Positions 18,553 through 27,821 of a stretch of DNA of 64,000 nucleotides are shown here, piece by piece (positions within the stretch are counted from its first letter, which is position 1; every line of letters starts with the position of its first letter). The notes below the pieces were generated by a model. It saw only the letters and a program-made list of their open reading frames with translations, ran no database searches and had not been told where the DNA came from. Made by a program: the position numbers and the translations under genes. Source of the stretch: Brucella anthropi ATCC 49188. GTDB lineage: Bacteria; Pseudomonadota; Alphaproteobacteria; Rhizobiales; Rhizobiaceae. Location of the stretch: NCBI RefSeq assembly GCF_000017405.1, contig NC_009667.1, positions 1,281,001 to 1,345,000 of the forward strand, read 5' to 3'.

Positions 18553-19728
18553 ATGACGACGATTGCGAAGCCGGCAGTTCGCCCGGCTAATCCTAATTTT
18601 TCATCCGGTCCCTGTGCAAAACGTCCCGGCTGGTCGCTGAATGCGCTGGTCGATGCGGCGCTTGGCCGTTCGCACCGTGCGAAAATCGGCAAGACAAAGC
18701 TCAAAGAGGCCATCGATCTTACCCGCGAAGTGCTGCAGGTGCCTGCCGATTACCGTATCGGTATCGTGCCTGCTTCCGACACCGGCGCTGTCGAGATGGC
18801 GCTGTGGTCCATGCTCGGCGCACGCGGCGTCGATATGGTCGCGTGGGAAAGCTTCGGTTCGGGCTGGGTCACGGATGTGACCAAACAGCTCAAGCTTGAA
18901 GATGTTCGCACCTTCGAAGCGCCTTATGGTGAGATTGTCGATTTTTCGCAGGTCGATTTCGACCGCGATGTGGTCTTCACCTGGAACGGTACCACGTCCG
19001 GCGCGCGCGTCCCGAATGGCGATTTCATTCCGGCTGACCGCAAGGGCCTGACCTTCTGCGATGCAACATCTGCCGCTTTCGCGCAGCGTCTCGACTTCCC
19101 GAAACTCGATGTCGTGACCTTCTCCTGGCAGAAGGTTCTGGGTGGCGAGGGTGCACATGGCATCCTGATCCTCAGCCCACGTGCTGTCGAACGTCTGGAA
19201 AGCTACAAGCCTGCTTGGCCATTGCCGAAGATTTTCCGCATGACCAAGGGCGGCAAGCTGATCGAAGGCATCTTCGTCGGCGAAACCATCAACACGCCGT
19301 CCATGCTCTGCGTGGAAGACTACCTCGATGCGCTGAAATGGGCGAAATCGCTCGGTGGTCTCGATGCGCTGGTTGCGCGCGCCGATGCGAATTTTGCAGT
19401 TCTCGACGGCTTTGTCGCAAAGACGCCGTGGATTGCCAATCTGGCCGTGAAGCCGGAAACGCGTTCGAACACTTCCGTCTGCCTTACGATTGTCGATCCG
19501 GAAGTAACGGCCTTGTCTGCCGACGAGCAGGCCGCTTTTGCCAAGGGCATCGTCACTGCGCTCGACAAGGAGGGCGTTGCCTATGACATTGGCGCTTATC
19601 GCGATGCACCTTCGGGTCTGCGCATCTGGGCCGGTGCCACGGTGGAAACTTCCGATCTGGAAGCGCTGACGCATTGGCTGGATTGGGCTTTTGCAACGCA
19701 GAAGGCTGCGCTGAAAGCTGCTGCCTGA
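18553..19728 (+). CDS. serC: Phosphoserine transaminase SerC
   Basis: SerC makes phosphoserine from 3-phosphohydroxypyruvate and glutamate, using PLP. The protein has 391 residues and belongs to the longer alphaproteobacterial SerC type. It starts [20 protein letters not shown] and contains the PLP-lysine segment [14 protein letters not shown]. Downstream comes serA, which catalyses the preceding step of serine synthesis. The gap between them holds a palindromic repeat, so the two may or may not share a transcript. Confidence 0.95.
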   Translation: MTTIAKPAVRPANPNFSSGPCAKRPGWSLNALVDAALGRSHRAKIGKTKLKEAIDLTREVLQVPADYRIGIVPASDTGAVEMALWSMLGARGVDMVAWESFGSGWVTDVTKQLKLEDVRTFEAPYGEIVDFSQVDFDRDVVFTWNGTTSGARVPNGDFIPADRKGLTFCDATSAAFAQRLDFPKLDVVTFSWQKVLGGEGAHGILILSPRAVERLESYKPAWPLPKIFRMTKGGKLIEGIFVGETINTPSMLCVEDYLDALKWAKSLGGLDALVARADANFAVLDGFVAKTPWIANLAVKPETRSNTSVCLTIVDPEVTALSADEQAAFAKGIVTALDKEGVAYDIGAYRDAPSGLRIWAGATVETSDLEALTHWLDWAFATQKAALKAAA

Positions 19729-19785
19729 GCATTTCGTGCATGACGCCGTGGTCCGCGTTGGGGCGGCCACGGTCCGCATCCCCCT

Positions 19786-19889
19786 TAGAGCGCATTTCGA
19801 TCTGATTAAGTCAGATCGGCGCTCTAAGTGATTGTTTTCACGCGCATCTTATCCGAAAACCGTTTCACACTTTTCGGGATGCGCTCTAT
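19786..19889. repeat. Intergenic palindromic repeat, family B
   Basis: The element contains an inner palindrome (TCTGATTAAGTCAGA) and a core CGAAAACCGTTTCACACTTTTCGG. It is bounded by GAGCGC-type ends. Related copies lie at 26079-26177 (inverted), 28973-29020 and 51024-51071. Confidence 0.75.
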
Positions 19890-19965
19890 TCATAGCATTT
19901 CCTGAAGCAGATCGGTCTGTGTTTACAGGAAATGTTTGGTCTGAAAATGTTTGAAGGAGGCCTCC

Positions 19966-21567
19966 ATGGCACCTCGCGTTCTCGTATCCGATAAGCTTTC
20001 GCCCACTGCCGTCCAGATTTTCAAGGATCGCGGCGTGGAAGTCGATTACCTGCCTGATCTCGGCAAGGACAAGGAAAAGCTTCTCGAAGTCATCGGCGAT
20101 TATGATGGTCTGGCGATCCGTTCGGCCACCAAGGTCACGGAAAAGCTGATTGCAGCTGCCAAGAAGCTCAAGGTCGTTGGTCGCGCCGGTATCGGCGTGG
20201 ACAATGTCGATATTCCGGCGGCTTCGCGCCGCGGTATCATTGTCATGAATACGCCGTTCGGCAACTCGATCACCACTGCCGAACATGCCATTGCGCTGAT
20301 GTTCGCCGTGGCGCGGCAATTGCCGGAGGCAGACACCTCCACCCGCGCAGGCAAGTGGGAAAAGAACCGCTTCATGGGCGTGGAAATCACCGGCAAGACG
20401 CTGGGTGTCGTCGGTTGCGGCAATATCGGTTCGATTGTCGCGACCCGGGCCATCGGCCTGAAGATGCATGTGGTGGCTTTCGATCCGTTCCTGTCCGAAT
20501 CTCGTGCGCAGGAACTGGGCGTTGAAAAGGTCGAGCTTGACGAGCTGCTTGCCCGCGCCGATTTCATCACGCTGCACACGCCATTGACCGACAAGACCCG
20601 CAATATCATCAATGCGGAAAACCTGGCCAAGACAAAGCCGGGTGTGCGTATTGTCAATTGCGCCCGCGGTGGCCTGATCGTGGAAAAGGATCTGGTGGCA
20701 GCGCTGAAATCCGGCCATGTGGCCGGTGCCGGTATAGACGTTTACGAAACGGAACCGGCGACGGAAAACGAACTTTTCTCGCTGCCCAATGTCGTCTGCA
20801 CGCCGCATCTCGGTGCATCGACCTCGGAAGCGCAGGAAAATGTTGCGCTTCAGGTGGCCGAACAGATGTCGGACTATCTCGTGAAGGGCGCCGTTTCCAA
20901 CGCGATCAACATGCCGTCGATCACGGCGGAAGAAGCGCCGCGCCTCAAGCCGTTCGTAAAACTTGCCGATGTGCTTGGCGCTTTCGTCGGTCAGGTCACG
21001 GATGAGCCGATCCAGGAAGTGGAAGTGCTGTTCGACGGTTCCACCGCCACGATGAACACACGCGCATTGTTGAGTGCGGCTCTGGCCGGTCTCATCCGTC
21101 CGCAGGTTGCCGACGTCAACATGGTTTCCGCACCGATCATGGTGAAGGAACGCGGCATCATCGTTTCGGAAGTCAAGCGCGACAAGTCCGGTATCTTCGA
21201 CGGTTATATCAAGCTGACGGTAAAGACCACCTTGCGTGAGCGCTCCATCGCCGGAACCTGCTTCTCGGACGGCAAGGCGCGTTTCATCCAGATCAAGGGA
21301 ATCAATCTCGATGCCGAGGTTGGCCCGCACATGCTTTACGTCACCAACAAGGACGTTCCGGGCATGATCGGCCTGCTTGGCACGATCTGCGGCAAGCATA
21401 ATATCAACATCGCAAACTTCTCGCTCGGACGTGACCATCCGGGTGGCGATGCGATCGCCATGCTCTATGTGGATGAACAGATTCCACAGGCAGCACTTGA
21501 CGAACTGACGGCTCAAGAGGCAATCAAGGCGGCAACACCGCTTGAGTTCAACGTCGGAGAAGTTTGA
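19966..21567 (+). CDS. serA: D-3-phosphoglycerate dehydrogenase SerA
   Basis: SerA oxidises 3-phosphoglycerate to phosphohydroxypyruvate, the first step of serine synthesis. It is the long form with 533 residues. It has a substrate domain, a Rossmann domain with GVVGCGNIGS, and the catalytic NCARGGLIVEK and CTPHLGAST (His) segments. The intervening ASB-type domain and a C-terminal ACT domain (VTNKDVPGMIGLLGTICGKH) follow; the ACT domain usually confers serine feedback. The ATG follows an AAGGAGG site. Confidence 0.96.
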   Translation: MAPRVLVSDKLSPTAVQIFKDRGVEVDYLPDLGKDKEKLLEVIGDYDGLAIRSATKVTEKLIAAAKKLKVVGRAGIGVDNVDIPAASRRGIIVMNTPFGNSITTAEHAIALMFAVARQLPEADTSTRAGKWEKNRFMGVEITGKTLGVVGCGNIGSIVATRAIGLKMHVVAFDPFLSESRAQELGVEKVELDELLARADFITLHTPLTDKTRNIINAENLAKTKPGVRIVNCARGGLIVEKDLVAALKSGHVAGAGIDVYETEPATENELFSLPNVVCTPHLGASTSEAQENVALQVAEQMSDYLVKGAVSNAINMPSITAEEAPRLKPFVKLADVLGAFVGQVTDEPIQEVEVLFDGSTATMNTRALLSAALAGLIRPQVADVNMVSAPIMVKERGIIVSEVKRDKSGIFDGYIKLTVKTTLRERSIAGTCFSDGKARFIQIKGINLDAEVGPHMLYVTNKDVPGMIGLLGTICGKHNINIANFSLGRDHPGGDAIAMLYVDEQIPQAALDELTAQEAIKAATPLEFNVGEV

Positions 21568-21571
21568 GAAA

Positions 21572-22081
21572 ATGGTTGAAGAGATGGTACAGCCGGAATG
21601 GCGGCGCATGCACGAGCAGGATATTGCGGGCGTGACTGCGGTTGCTAATGTTGTCCATCTCGACTTCTTTGAAGATGAGGCGGTCTTCCGGGACCGCTTC
21701 AAACTCTATCCGGCGGGCTGCTTCGTGCTCGCCCGTGATACCGAAATCCTTGGTTATGGCATCAGCCATCCGTGGAAGCTCGATACGGTTCCGGCTCTCA
21801 ACGCCGTTCTGGGCGAACTGCCGGATGATACCAACACCTACTATATCCACGATATCGCGCTTCTGCCCGACGCCCGTTCCAGCGGCGCTGCCACACGTGT
21901 CGTGGAACTGATGGCCACGCAAGCCGAACGCGACGGCTTCGTCACCATGTCGCTCGTTGCAGTCAACGGCTCGCAAGGCTTCTGGGAAAAGAAGGGCTTT
22001 GTCGTCCGCGATCTTCCGGCACTTGAGGAAAAGCTCAAGAGCTATTCGGATGATGCGCTCTATATGGTCCGCGCCGGCTAG
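21572..22081 (+). CDS. GNAT family N-acetyltransferase
   Basis: A 169-residue GNAT-fold protein. The acetyl-CoA binding loop is DARSSGAATRVVELM, preceded by the IHDIALLP strand and followed by VNGSQGFWEKKGF, a typical GNAT C-terminal motif. The ATG lies four bases after the serA stop, with GGAGAAG as ribosome site inside serA, so the two are probably co-translated. Substrate unknown. Confidence 0.85.
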   Translation: MVEEMVQPEWRRMHEQDIAGVTAVANVVHLDFFEDEAVFRDRFKLYPAGCFVLARDTEILGYGISHPWKLDTVPALNAVLGELPDDTNTYYIHDIALLPDARSSGAATRVVELMATQAERDGFVTMSLVAVNGSQGFWEKKGFVVRDLPALEEKLKSYSDDALYMVRAG

Positions 22082-22220
22082 GTTCGGTGATATTCAGTCT
22101 CTGGCGGTCTGCAAATGGCGCTCTTTTGCGCTTCCGGTGCTCACGTACTCATAGTACGTTGCGCGCCGGTTCTCAAAGATCACCATTTTCGCCTCCCCAG
22201 AGACTGAATCTCTACCGACC
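22081..22220. repeat. Large imperfect palindrome (about 140 bp) between the GNAT gene and purA
   Basis: Outer arms ATTCAGTCTCTGG and CCAGAGACTGAAT pair perfectly. Inner arms (ATGGCGCTCTTT / AAAGATCACCAT) pair partly, and the centre is GTACTCATAGTAC. The whole unit could fold into one long hairpin or cruciform. It ends about 160 bp before purA. I see no ORF in it. Confidence 0.7.
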
Positions 22221-22383
22221 TAGTTCCGCGCACTAAAAATCGCGAATTTATTGCACGAAAGAGTCGCGCAATCCCGTTTCAATCTGTATAGAGACGAGGG
22301 ATCAGCACCCTGTAGCCTCAACTGGCGATGACCGGGCCGCTTCGATCCTTGGATTTTCAAATAGAAGCCAAGGAGTTTCTTCA

Positions 22384-23673
22384 ATGGCAAATGTGGTTGT
22401 CGTCGGATCGCAATGGGGCGATGAGGGCAAGGGTAAGATCGTTGACTGGCTGTCCGAACGCGCCGATGTCATCGTGCGCTACCAGGGTGGTCATAACGCA
22501 GGTCATACGCTTGTTATCGACGGCGTCAGCTACAAGCTTTCGCTGCTGCCATCCGGCCTCGTGCGCGGCAAGCTGAGCGTCATTGGCAACGGTGTCGTTG
22601 TCGATCCGCATCATTTCGTTGCTGAAACCGAGAAGCTGCGCGCACAGGGTATCGACATCAACCCGGATGTGCTGCGTATTGCTGAAAACGCTCCGCTCAT
22701 CCTTTCCATCCATCGCGATCTCGACGCCATGCGCGAAGGCTCCAATTCGGGTCTCAAGATCGGCACGACCAAGCGCGGCATCGGCCCAGCCTACGAAGAC
22801 AAGGTTGGCCGTCGCGCCATCCGCGTCATCGATCTGGCCGAGCCGGAGACGCTGCAGCCAAAGGTCGAACGTCTGCTCGCGCACCACAATCTGCTGCGTC
22901 GCGGCATGGGTCTTGAGGAAATTGCGGTTGAAACCATTTTGACCGAACTGACCTCGGTTGCCGATCAGATTCTGCCCTATATCGATCAGGTCTGGCGCGT
23001 TCTCGACGAACGTCGCAAGGCGGGCGACCGCATCCTGTTCGAAGGCGCGCAGGGCGCACTGCTCGACAACGACCACGGCACGTATCCGTTCGTGACGTCC
23101 TCCAACACGGTTGCCGGTCAGGCTGCCGCCGGTTCGGGTCTTGGCCCGACGGCCATCGGTTATGTGCTCGGCATCACCAAGGCCTATACGACCCGCGTTG
23201 GCGAAGGTCCGTTCCCGACCGAACTGAACGACGAGATCGGCGAATTCCTCGGCACCAAGGGCCATGAATTCGGCGTGGTGACGGGTCGCAAGCGCCGCTG
23301 CGGCTGGTTCGATGCCGTCATCGTGCGCCAGACGGTTCGTACTTCCGGCATCACCGGCATTGCGCTCACCAAGCTCGATGTTCTCGATGGTCTGGATGAA
23401 ATCAAGATTTGCGTCGCCTATGAACTCGATGGCAAGCGCATCGACTATCTGCCGTCCTCCATGGGCGCGCAGGCGCGGGTGAAGCCGATCTATGAAACCT
23501 TGCCGGGCTGGTCGGAAACGACCGCAGGTGCGCGTTCGTGGAATGATCTTCCGGCGCAGGCTGTCAAATATGTCCGTCACATCGAAGAACTGATCGGCGC
23601 GCCGGTGGCGATGCTCTCCACCAGCCCGGAACGCGAGGACACGATCCTCGTCACCGATCCGTTCCACGACTGA
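22384..23673 (+). CDS. purA: Adenylosuccinate synthetase PurA
   Basis: PurA joins IMP and aspartate using GTP, the first committed step of AMP synthesis. The protein has 429 residues. It starts with the GTP-binding [16 protein letters not shown], followed by [10 protein letters not shown], the [14 protein letters not shown] signature and a C-terminal [14 protein letters not shown] segment ([14 protein letters not shown]). An AAGGAG ribosome site precedes the ATG. Confidence 0.97.
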   Translation: MANVVVVGSQWGDEGKGKIVDWLSERADVIVRYQGGHNAGHTLVIDGVSYKLSLLPSGLVRGKLSVIGNGVVVDPHHFVAETEKLRAQGIDINPDVLRIAENAPLILSIHRDLDAMREGSNSGLKIGTTKRGIGPAYEDKVGRRAIRVIDLAEPETLQPKVERLLAHHNLLRRGMGLEEIAVETILTELTSVADQILPYIDQVWRVLDERRKAGDRILFEGAQGALLDNDHGTYPFVTSSNTVAGQAAAGSGLGPTAIGYVLGITKAYTTRVGEGPFPTELNDEIGEFLGTKGHEFGVVTGRKRRCGWFDAVIVRQTVRTSGITGIALTKLDVLDGLDEIKICVAYELDGKRIDYLPSSMGAQARVKPIYETLPGWSETTAGARSWNDLPAQAVKYVRHIEELIGAPVAMLSTSPEREDTILVTDPFHD

Positions 23674-23700
23674 TTGTTTGCAGTCAATGAGCGACATGTT

Positions 23701-23737
23701 CGGAGCAGCTTTTCCGGAAGCTGCTCCGATTTTTTTT
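23701..23737 (+). terminator. Rho-independent terminator after purA
   Basis: The stem CGGAGCAGCTT / AAGCTGCTCCG has a short loop and is followed by an A and seven T residues. Confidence 0.88.
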
Positions 23738-23941
23738 CGACCGTTGTACAAAGAACGCAATCGGCCGTACAAAGCTTCGCATCAGGGTGAATTTTGCCAC
23801 TATTTCACCGCATCATTTTGAAAGTCTTCGCTAAATCGTAGCCAGAGACTTTGCTTTCCCTTGATTATTGTGATTATTGGGACATTTATTGCATCCTGTG
23901 CTTATTGTTCATCTGGACGGGCGGAAACCGGGTAAGACGGA

Positions 23942-25381
23942 ATGGCGGATTTTGTAGCGGTACTGAAAAAGACGATCGATGCGCAGGCGGACAAGTCGCC
24001 CGAATTGCGCCAGCGCGTTTACGCGAAAGCGCGCGCAACGATCGAGCAAAAGCTTGTTACGGCAAATGCCTCGCAGGCTGTCGCTGTCCGCCAGCGTAAT
24101 ATTCTCGAAGATGCCATTGCCGAGGTCGAAGCTTTTTATGCACCGCCAGCCGCTACCGCGCCGGAAGAGCCGGTCGATGATGCGCTGGAAGATTTCCTGC
24201 AGGAGGCGAATCAGGACGCAGCAGAGCGCGTACCGTCGCATGAAGATGATGACGAACCCGCATTCTCCAGTGCACCGCGCGATGAGCGTCGCGACAATTT
24301 CTCCAGTGAAGATGATGACGCACCGGCCTTTGCAGCCGAGCGCAGCGACGACTGGAAACTGGACCGCGCCAAGGAAAAGGCGCAGGCCCGCCGCAGCGAA
24401 TATATCGAACGCACCTCCAAGAAGGAGCAGCGTTCCTATAAGGGGCTGATTGCAGCTCTGGTCGCCGTTCTGGTTCTCGGCGGTGCTGGCTATGCGGTCT
24501 GGGCCAACAAGGACAAGATTCAGGAACTGGCGTCGAGCCTTGGACGCAGCGATGCGCCTGCGACCGGTTCCGATACCGGGACGCATCCCGAAGATTCGAC
24601 GACTCCGCCAGCCGACACCAACACGGCGACAACGGGTGGCGAGCAGACACCGGAACAGCCGCAGCAGCCTGCAGGCGAACCTAAAATGACGCAGCGGCTG
24701 ATGCCTGATGGCAGCGAAACCGATAGTGGATCTGCCGGTGCTGCAAACGGTATCGGCGAGGGTACGTCGACCGCTGCTTCCACGCCTGCACCTGCTGAAA
24801 CCAATACACAGACCGGTGCGCAGCCCGGACAGAACCAGACCGTTGCCGTCGGCCAGCAGGCGCTTCTTTATGAAGAACGCGGTGGCGCCGGTTCGGATTC
24901 GGTCGAGCGTGGCAATGTGGTCTGGTCGACGATCGAGGAAAGCCCGGAAGACGGTCAACCCGCTGAACCGGCAGTCCGCGCGACCGTTACAATGCCGACC
25001 AGCAAGGTCGAGCTGAAGATGACCATCCGCAAGAATACGGATCAGTCCATCCCGGCGAGCCATCTGATCGAGCTGGTCTTCACCGTGCCAGAAGGGTTTA
25101 CCGGCGGCGTCGTGGACAATGTACAGCGCATTACCTTCAAGGACACGGAACAGGCGGCAGGCAATCCGCTGATCGCCGTGCCGTCGAAGATCGGCGACAA
25201 CTTCTTTATCGTGTGGCTGAACGACGCCCGCACGGCGCAGGACACCAATCTTTCACTGATGCGCCGCCTGCAGTGGATCGATATTCCGATCTCCTATCGC
25301 AACGGTCGCCGCGCCCTTATCAGCCTTGAAAAGGGCGTGCCGGGCGAGAAGGCGTTCAACGACGTGCTCGGCACGAACTAG
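23942..25381 (+). CDS. Uncharacterised bitopic inner-membrane protein
   Basis: A 479-residue protein I cannot assign. Residues 1-65 are helical (DFVAVLKKTIDAQADKSPE). Residues 66-140 are very acidic and disordered, with the repeated unit EDDDEPAF / EDDDAPAF. A single transmembrane helix lies at about 167-187. Next comes a Pro/Thr/Gln-rich linker, and from about residue 300 a likely beta-rich domain (ATVTMPTSKVELKMTIRKN, VDNVQRITFKD). The topology suggests an N-terminal cytoplasmic and C-terminal periplasmic part. The gene stands alone between two terminators. Confidence 0.75.
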   Translation: MADFVAVLKKTIDAQADKSPELRQRVYAKARATIEQKLVTANASQAVAVRQRNILEDAIAEVEAFYAPPAATAPEEPVDDALEDFLQEANQDAAERVPSHEDDDEPAFSSAPRDERRDNFSSEDDDAPAFAAERSDDWKLDRAKEKAQARRSEYIERTSKKEQRSYKGLIAALVAVLVLGGAGYAVWANKDKIQELASSLGRSDAPATGSDTGTHPEDSTTPPADTNTATTGGEQTPEQPQQPAGEPKMTQRLMPDGSETDSGSAGAANGIGEGTSTAASTPAPAETNTQTGAQPGQNQTVAVGQQALLYEERGGAGSDSVERGNVVWSTIEESPEDGQPAEPAVRATVTMPTSKVELKMTIRKNTDQSIPASHLIELVFTVPEGFTGGVVDNVQRITFKDTEQAAGNPLIAVPSKIGDNFFIVWLNDARTAQDTNLSLMRRLQWIDIPISYRNGRRALISLEKGVPGEKAFNDVLGTN

Positions 25382-25400
25382 TCTTACATATCGAAACAGA

Positions 25401-25430
25401 AAAAGGCCGCTTTAAGCGGCCTTTTTTATT
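25401..25430. terminator. Bidirectional terminator
   Basis: The hairpin AAAAAGGCCGCTTTAAGCGGCCTTTTTT lies between convergent genes and has A and T runs on both sides, so it can serve both. Confidence 0.85.
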
Positions 25431-25455
25431 TTGACGCGAGCCGGGATGGTGCCGG

Positions 25456-26058
25456 TTACTTCTTTTCAGCGAAAGCCTTGATGGCCTTGGCGATTTCGTT
25501 TCGGGCTGCTTCGGCGCTGTCGAAGCCGCCCAGTTCAACGACCTTACGGCCTTCCGGCAACTGCTTGTAGACGCGGAAGAAAGCTTCGAGACGCTGCTGT
25601 TCGATCTTCGGCAGATCGGTGATTTCCTTGATGTTGTCATAGGTCGGATCGATGTCCTTGGTCGGGACGGCGACGATCTTGTCGTCCTGGTCGCCACCAT
25701 CGATCATCTTCAGGACGCCGATGGGACGAACCTTGATGATCGCGCCGGGAACAATCGGTTCACGCGTATAGATGAGCGCGTCGAGCGGATCGCCGTCGCC
25801 AGCAAGCGTGCTGGTGATCGAGCCGTAATTGGCCGGATAAATCACAGGCATGGACTGGTAGCGATCGACGACGATGTGACCGGTCTTGTCATCGATTTCA
25901 TATTTGGTGAAGCTGCCTTGCGGGATTTCGATGGCTGTGAAGAACTCCGTCCCGTCCTGTTCCTTCTGCGGATAATCGAGGAAGGAGACATATTCGGAAG
26001 CAGATGCGGCGGTGGCAGCGGTAAGCGCAAGAGCTGCGGCGAGCAGGAGCTTTTTCAT
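25456..26058 (-). CDS. Exported family I inorganic pyrophosphatase
   Basis: A 200-residue soluble-type pyrophosphatase that would hydrolyse PPi to phosphate. The metal-binding family signature DGDPLDALIYTRE is intact, as are VIYPANYGSI and the DDKIVAVP segment. Unlike cytosolic enzymes it begins with a clear signal peptide, MKKLLLAAALALTAATAASAS, so the product should be periplasmic. The ATG was chosen for that signal and a GAAGG ribosome site; an upstream in-frame start would mask the signal. Confidence 0.88.
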   Translation of the reverse strand: MKKLLLAAALALTAATAASASEYVSFLDYPQKEQDGTEFFTAIEIPQGSFTKYEIDDKTGHIVVDRYQSMPVIYPANYGSITSTLAGDGDPLDALIYTREPIVPGAIIKVRPIGVLKMIDGGDQDDKIVAVPTKDIDPTYDNIKEITDLPKIEQQRLEAFFRVYKQLPEGRKVVELGGFDSAEAARNEIAKAIKAFAEKK

Positions 26059-26078
26059 GGGATGACCTTCGGGCTGAA

Positions 26079-26177
26079 GCATGTCTCCCGAAAGTGGGAA
26101 CCGGTTTCGGAACAAGACATGCGTAAAAACAAAAGGCTGGAGCGGTTCCGACGAATCCGTTTCAACTGGCCCGCTCC
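26079..26177. repeat. Intergenic palindromic repeat, family B (inverted copy)
   Basis: The element contains CCGAAAGTGGGAACCGGTTTCGG flanked by GCATGTC / GACATGC arms. A further inverted pair, CTGGAGCGG / CCGCTCCAG, follows. It lies upstream of the pyrophosphatase gene. Confidence 0.7.
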
Positions 26178-26232
26178 AGGGTGAAACACACCCTCGTCCC
26201 TAAAGCCAATCCATTACAGTGATTTGACGGTT

Positions 26233-27225
26233 TTATATTGCTTGGATGACAGTTTCCGCGAGGAACCGCCTGCGATATTCCGCCGGACTGATCCCGATCT
26301 TCTGACGGAAATGATGGCGAAGCGTGTGGGCGCTTCCAAAGCCGACTGAAGCAGCAACATCGTCAATGCTCGCCTGTCCCTGAGAGAGCAATTCCCTGGC
26401 AGCCGCAATACGCTCCATGGTGAGCCAGTCGCCGGGCGTGGCGCCGGTTGCCTCAGTAAAGCGCCGCAGGAATGTGCGTGGGCTCATCCGGCACGCAGCC
26501 GCCATGCGCTCGATTGTCCATTCCGTGGCAAGATTGGCGCGCATCCTGTCCAGAACCGGGCTGATTGCGGTGCCTTCGCGCCTTGTGACTGGACGCTCGA
26601 GAAACTGTGCCTGGCCGCCCGTGCGATGAGCAGGCATGACCAGCCGTCGGGCAACGGAATTTGCGGCGGTGGCTCCGAAATCCTGTCGAACGATTTCGAT
26701 GAGGAGGTCTATTCCGGCTGCGCTGCCGGCCGAAGTGAAGATGCGATCATGTTCGCGATAGAGCGACGCATCATCGACATCTATTGCGGGGTGTTTGTTA
26801 CGCAGCGCGTCGGCATAGCGCCAGTGCGTGGTGGCGGTGCCACCGTCGAGCAGTCCCGTCGCAGCCAGGACGAAAGCCCCTGAACAGATGGAGGCGAGGC
26901 GCGCTCCGCGCTGGTGGGCGTGTCGCAGCCTTTCGCTGATGGCTTCCGGCACCGGAATGTCCGCACCTTTCCAGCCCGGAATAATGATGATGTCGGCCTC
27001 GTCAATGAGATCGGGACCGCCATCGGGCGTGATGACGAACCCGCCATGTGCACGCAACGGGCCGTCTTCAATCGGGCAACTGGCGAAGCGATACCATCCC
27101 GGTCCCATTTCAGGGCGGGGCAGGCCAAAGATTTCGGCGACTATACCGAATTCAAAGGTGCAAAGCCGGTCATAGAGAAGCGCTACGACGAGTGGGCCTT
27201 TAAGGTCTGGTATTTGGTTTGTCAT
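26233..27225 (-). CDS. GlxA/FtrA-type AraC family transcriptional regulator
   Basis: A protein of about 330 residues. The N-terminal DJ-1/PfpI (class I amidotransferase-like) domain includes ADIIIIPGWKGAD and the nucleophile-elbow-like LASICSGAFVLAATGLL. The C-terminal AraC domain has two helix-turn-helix motifs (MAAACRMSPRTFLRRFTEATG and IDDVAASVGFGSAHTLRHHFRQ). It is divergent from a rhodanese gene, a pairing that suggests it controls that gene. The start is uncertain (27225 ATG, 27240 ATG or 27246 TTG). Confidence 0.85.
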   Translation of the reverse strand: MTNQIPDLKGPLVVALLYDRLCTFEFGIVAEIFGLPRPEMGPGWYRFASCPIEDGPLRAHGGFVITPDGGPDLIDEADIIIIPGWKGADIPVPEAISERLRHAHQRGARLASICSGAFVLAATGLLDGGTATTHWRYADALRNKHPAIDVDDASLYREHDRIFTSAGSAAGIDLLIEIVRQDFGATAANSVARRLVMPAHRTGGQAQFLERPVTRREGTAISPVLDRMRANLATEWTIERMAAACRMSPRTFLRRFTEATGATPGDWLTMERIAAARELLSQGQASIDDVAASVGFGSAHTLRHHFRQKIGISPAEYRRRFLAETVIQAI

Positions 27226-27311
27226 TATCTTTACGTACATTGTCAATCACGCCAATTGCAAGTGAATTGGATTATGGGCGACAATCTTTCCGAAGACAAA
27301 GGAGATCGCCC

Positions 27312-27740
27312 ATGGATAGTGTGACAAAGACTGACAGGAAATCAGCCGTAACTGCCATCCCGCCAGCGCCAAGCGCATTGGCGCGGGATCATTTCGCAGC
27401 CGAATTCACATTCGAGACGGATTGCTGGGACGTGCACGATGCCTTGTCCAAAGGAGCCGATTTCGTGCTTCTCGACGTGCGTAGCCCTGTGCATTTTGCA
27501 GAGGCGCATATTCCGGGCGCAATCAATCTGCCGCACGGCAAGATTATCGAGTCCAAGATGGCGGAATGGTCGCAGGAAACGATTTTCGTCACCTATTGTG
27601 CAGGACCGCATTGCAATGGCGCGGCGCGTGGCGCCTTGCGGCTCGCCAATCTCGACCGGCCGGTCAAGATCATGGCGGGCGGGCTGACAGGCTGGATAGA
27701 TGAAGGATTTGAACTCGCCAAAGGCGAGGGGGCTCAGTAA
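27312..27740 (+). CDS. Rhodanese-like sulfurtransferase domain protein
   Basis: A 142-residue single rhodanese domain. The conserved DVRSPVHFAEAHIPGAINLPH segment and the active-site loop TYCAGPHCNGA with its catalytic cysteine are present. A strong AAAGGAG ribosome site sets the start; upstream in-frame ATGs would overlap the divergent regulator. Rhodaneses transfer sulfane sulfur to thiol acceptors; the acceptor here is unknown. Confidence 0.9.
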   Translation: MDSVTKTDRKSAVTAIPPAPSALARDHFAAEFTFETDCWDVHDALSKGADFVLLDVRSPVHFAEAHIPGAINLPHGKIIESKMAEWSQETIFVTYCAGPHCNGAARGALRLANLDRPVKIMAGGLTGWIDEGFELAKGEGAQ

Positions 27741-27751
27741 CGCCCAAATAA

Positions 27752-27786
27752 TTCTGCCGCAGAACGGTTGTCCGTCTGCGGCAGAA
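27752..27786. terminator. Inverted repeat between convergent rhodanese and rpoH genes
   Basis: Perfect 12-bp arms TTCTGCCGCAGA and TCTGCGGCAGAA flank an 11-base loop. There is no clear T run, but the place between two convergent gene ends suits a shared terminator. Confidence 0.6.
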
Positions 27787-27821
27787 AGAACTTGTCAGCG
27801 TCGGTTTGGTGCCTTGTGACT

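Noticed and set aside
19849..21702. 617-codon minus-strand frame opposite serA
   Set aside because: Antisense shadow of serA and the GNAT gene; no recognisable domain or ribosome site.
22381..23772. 463-codon minus-strand frame opposite purA
   Set aside because: Shadow of purA; ends in the terminator region and has no family pattern.
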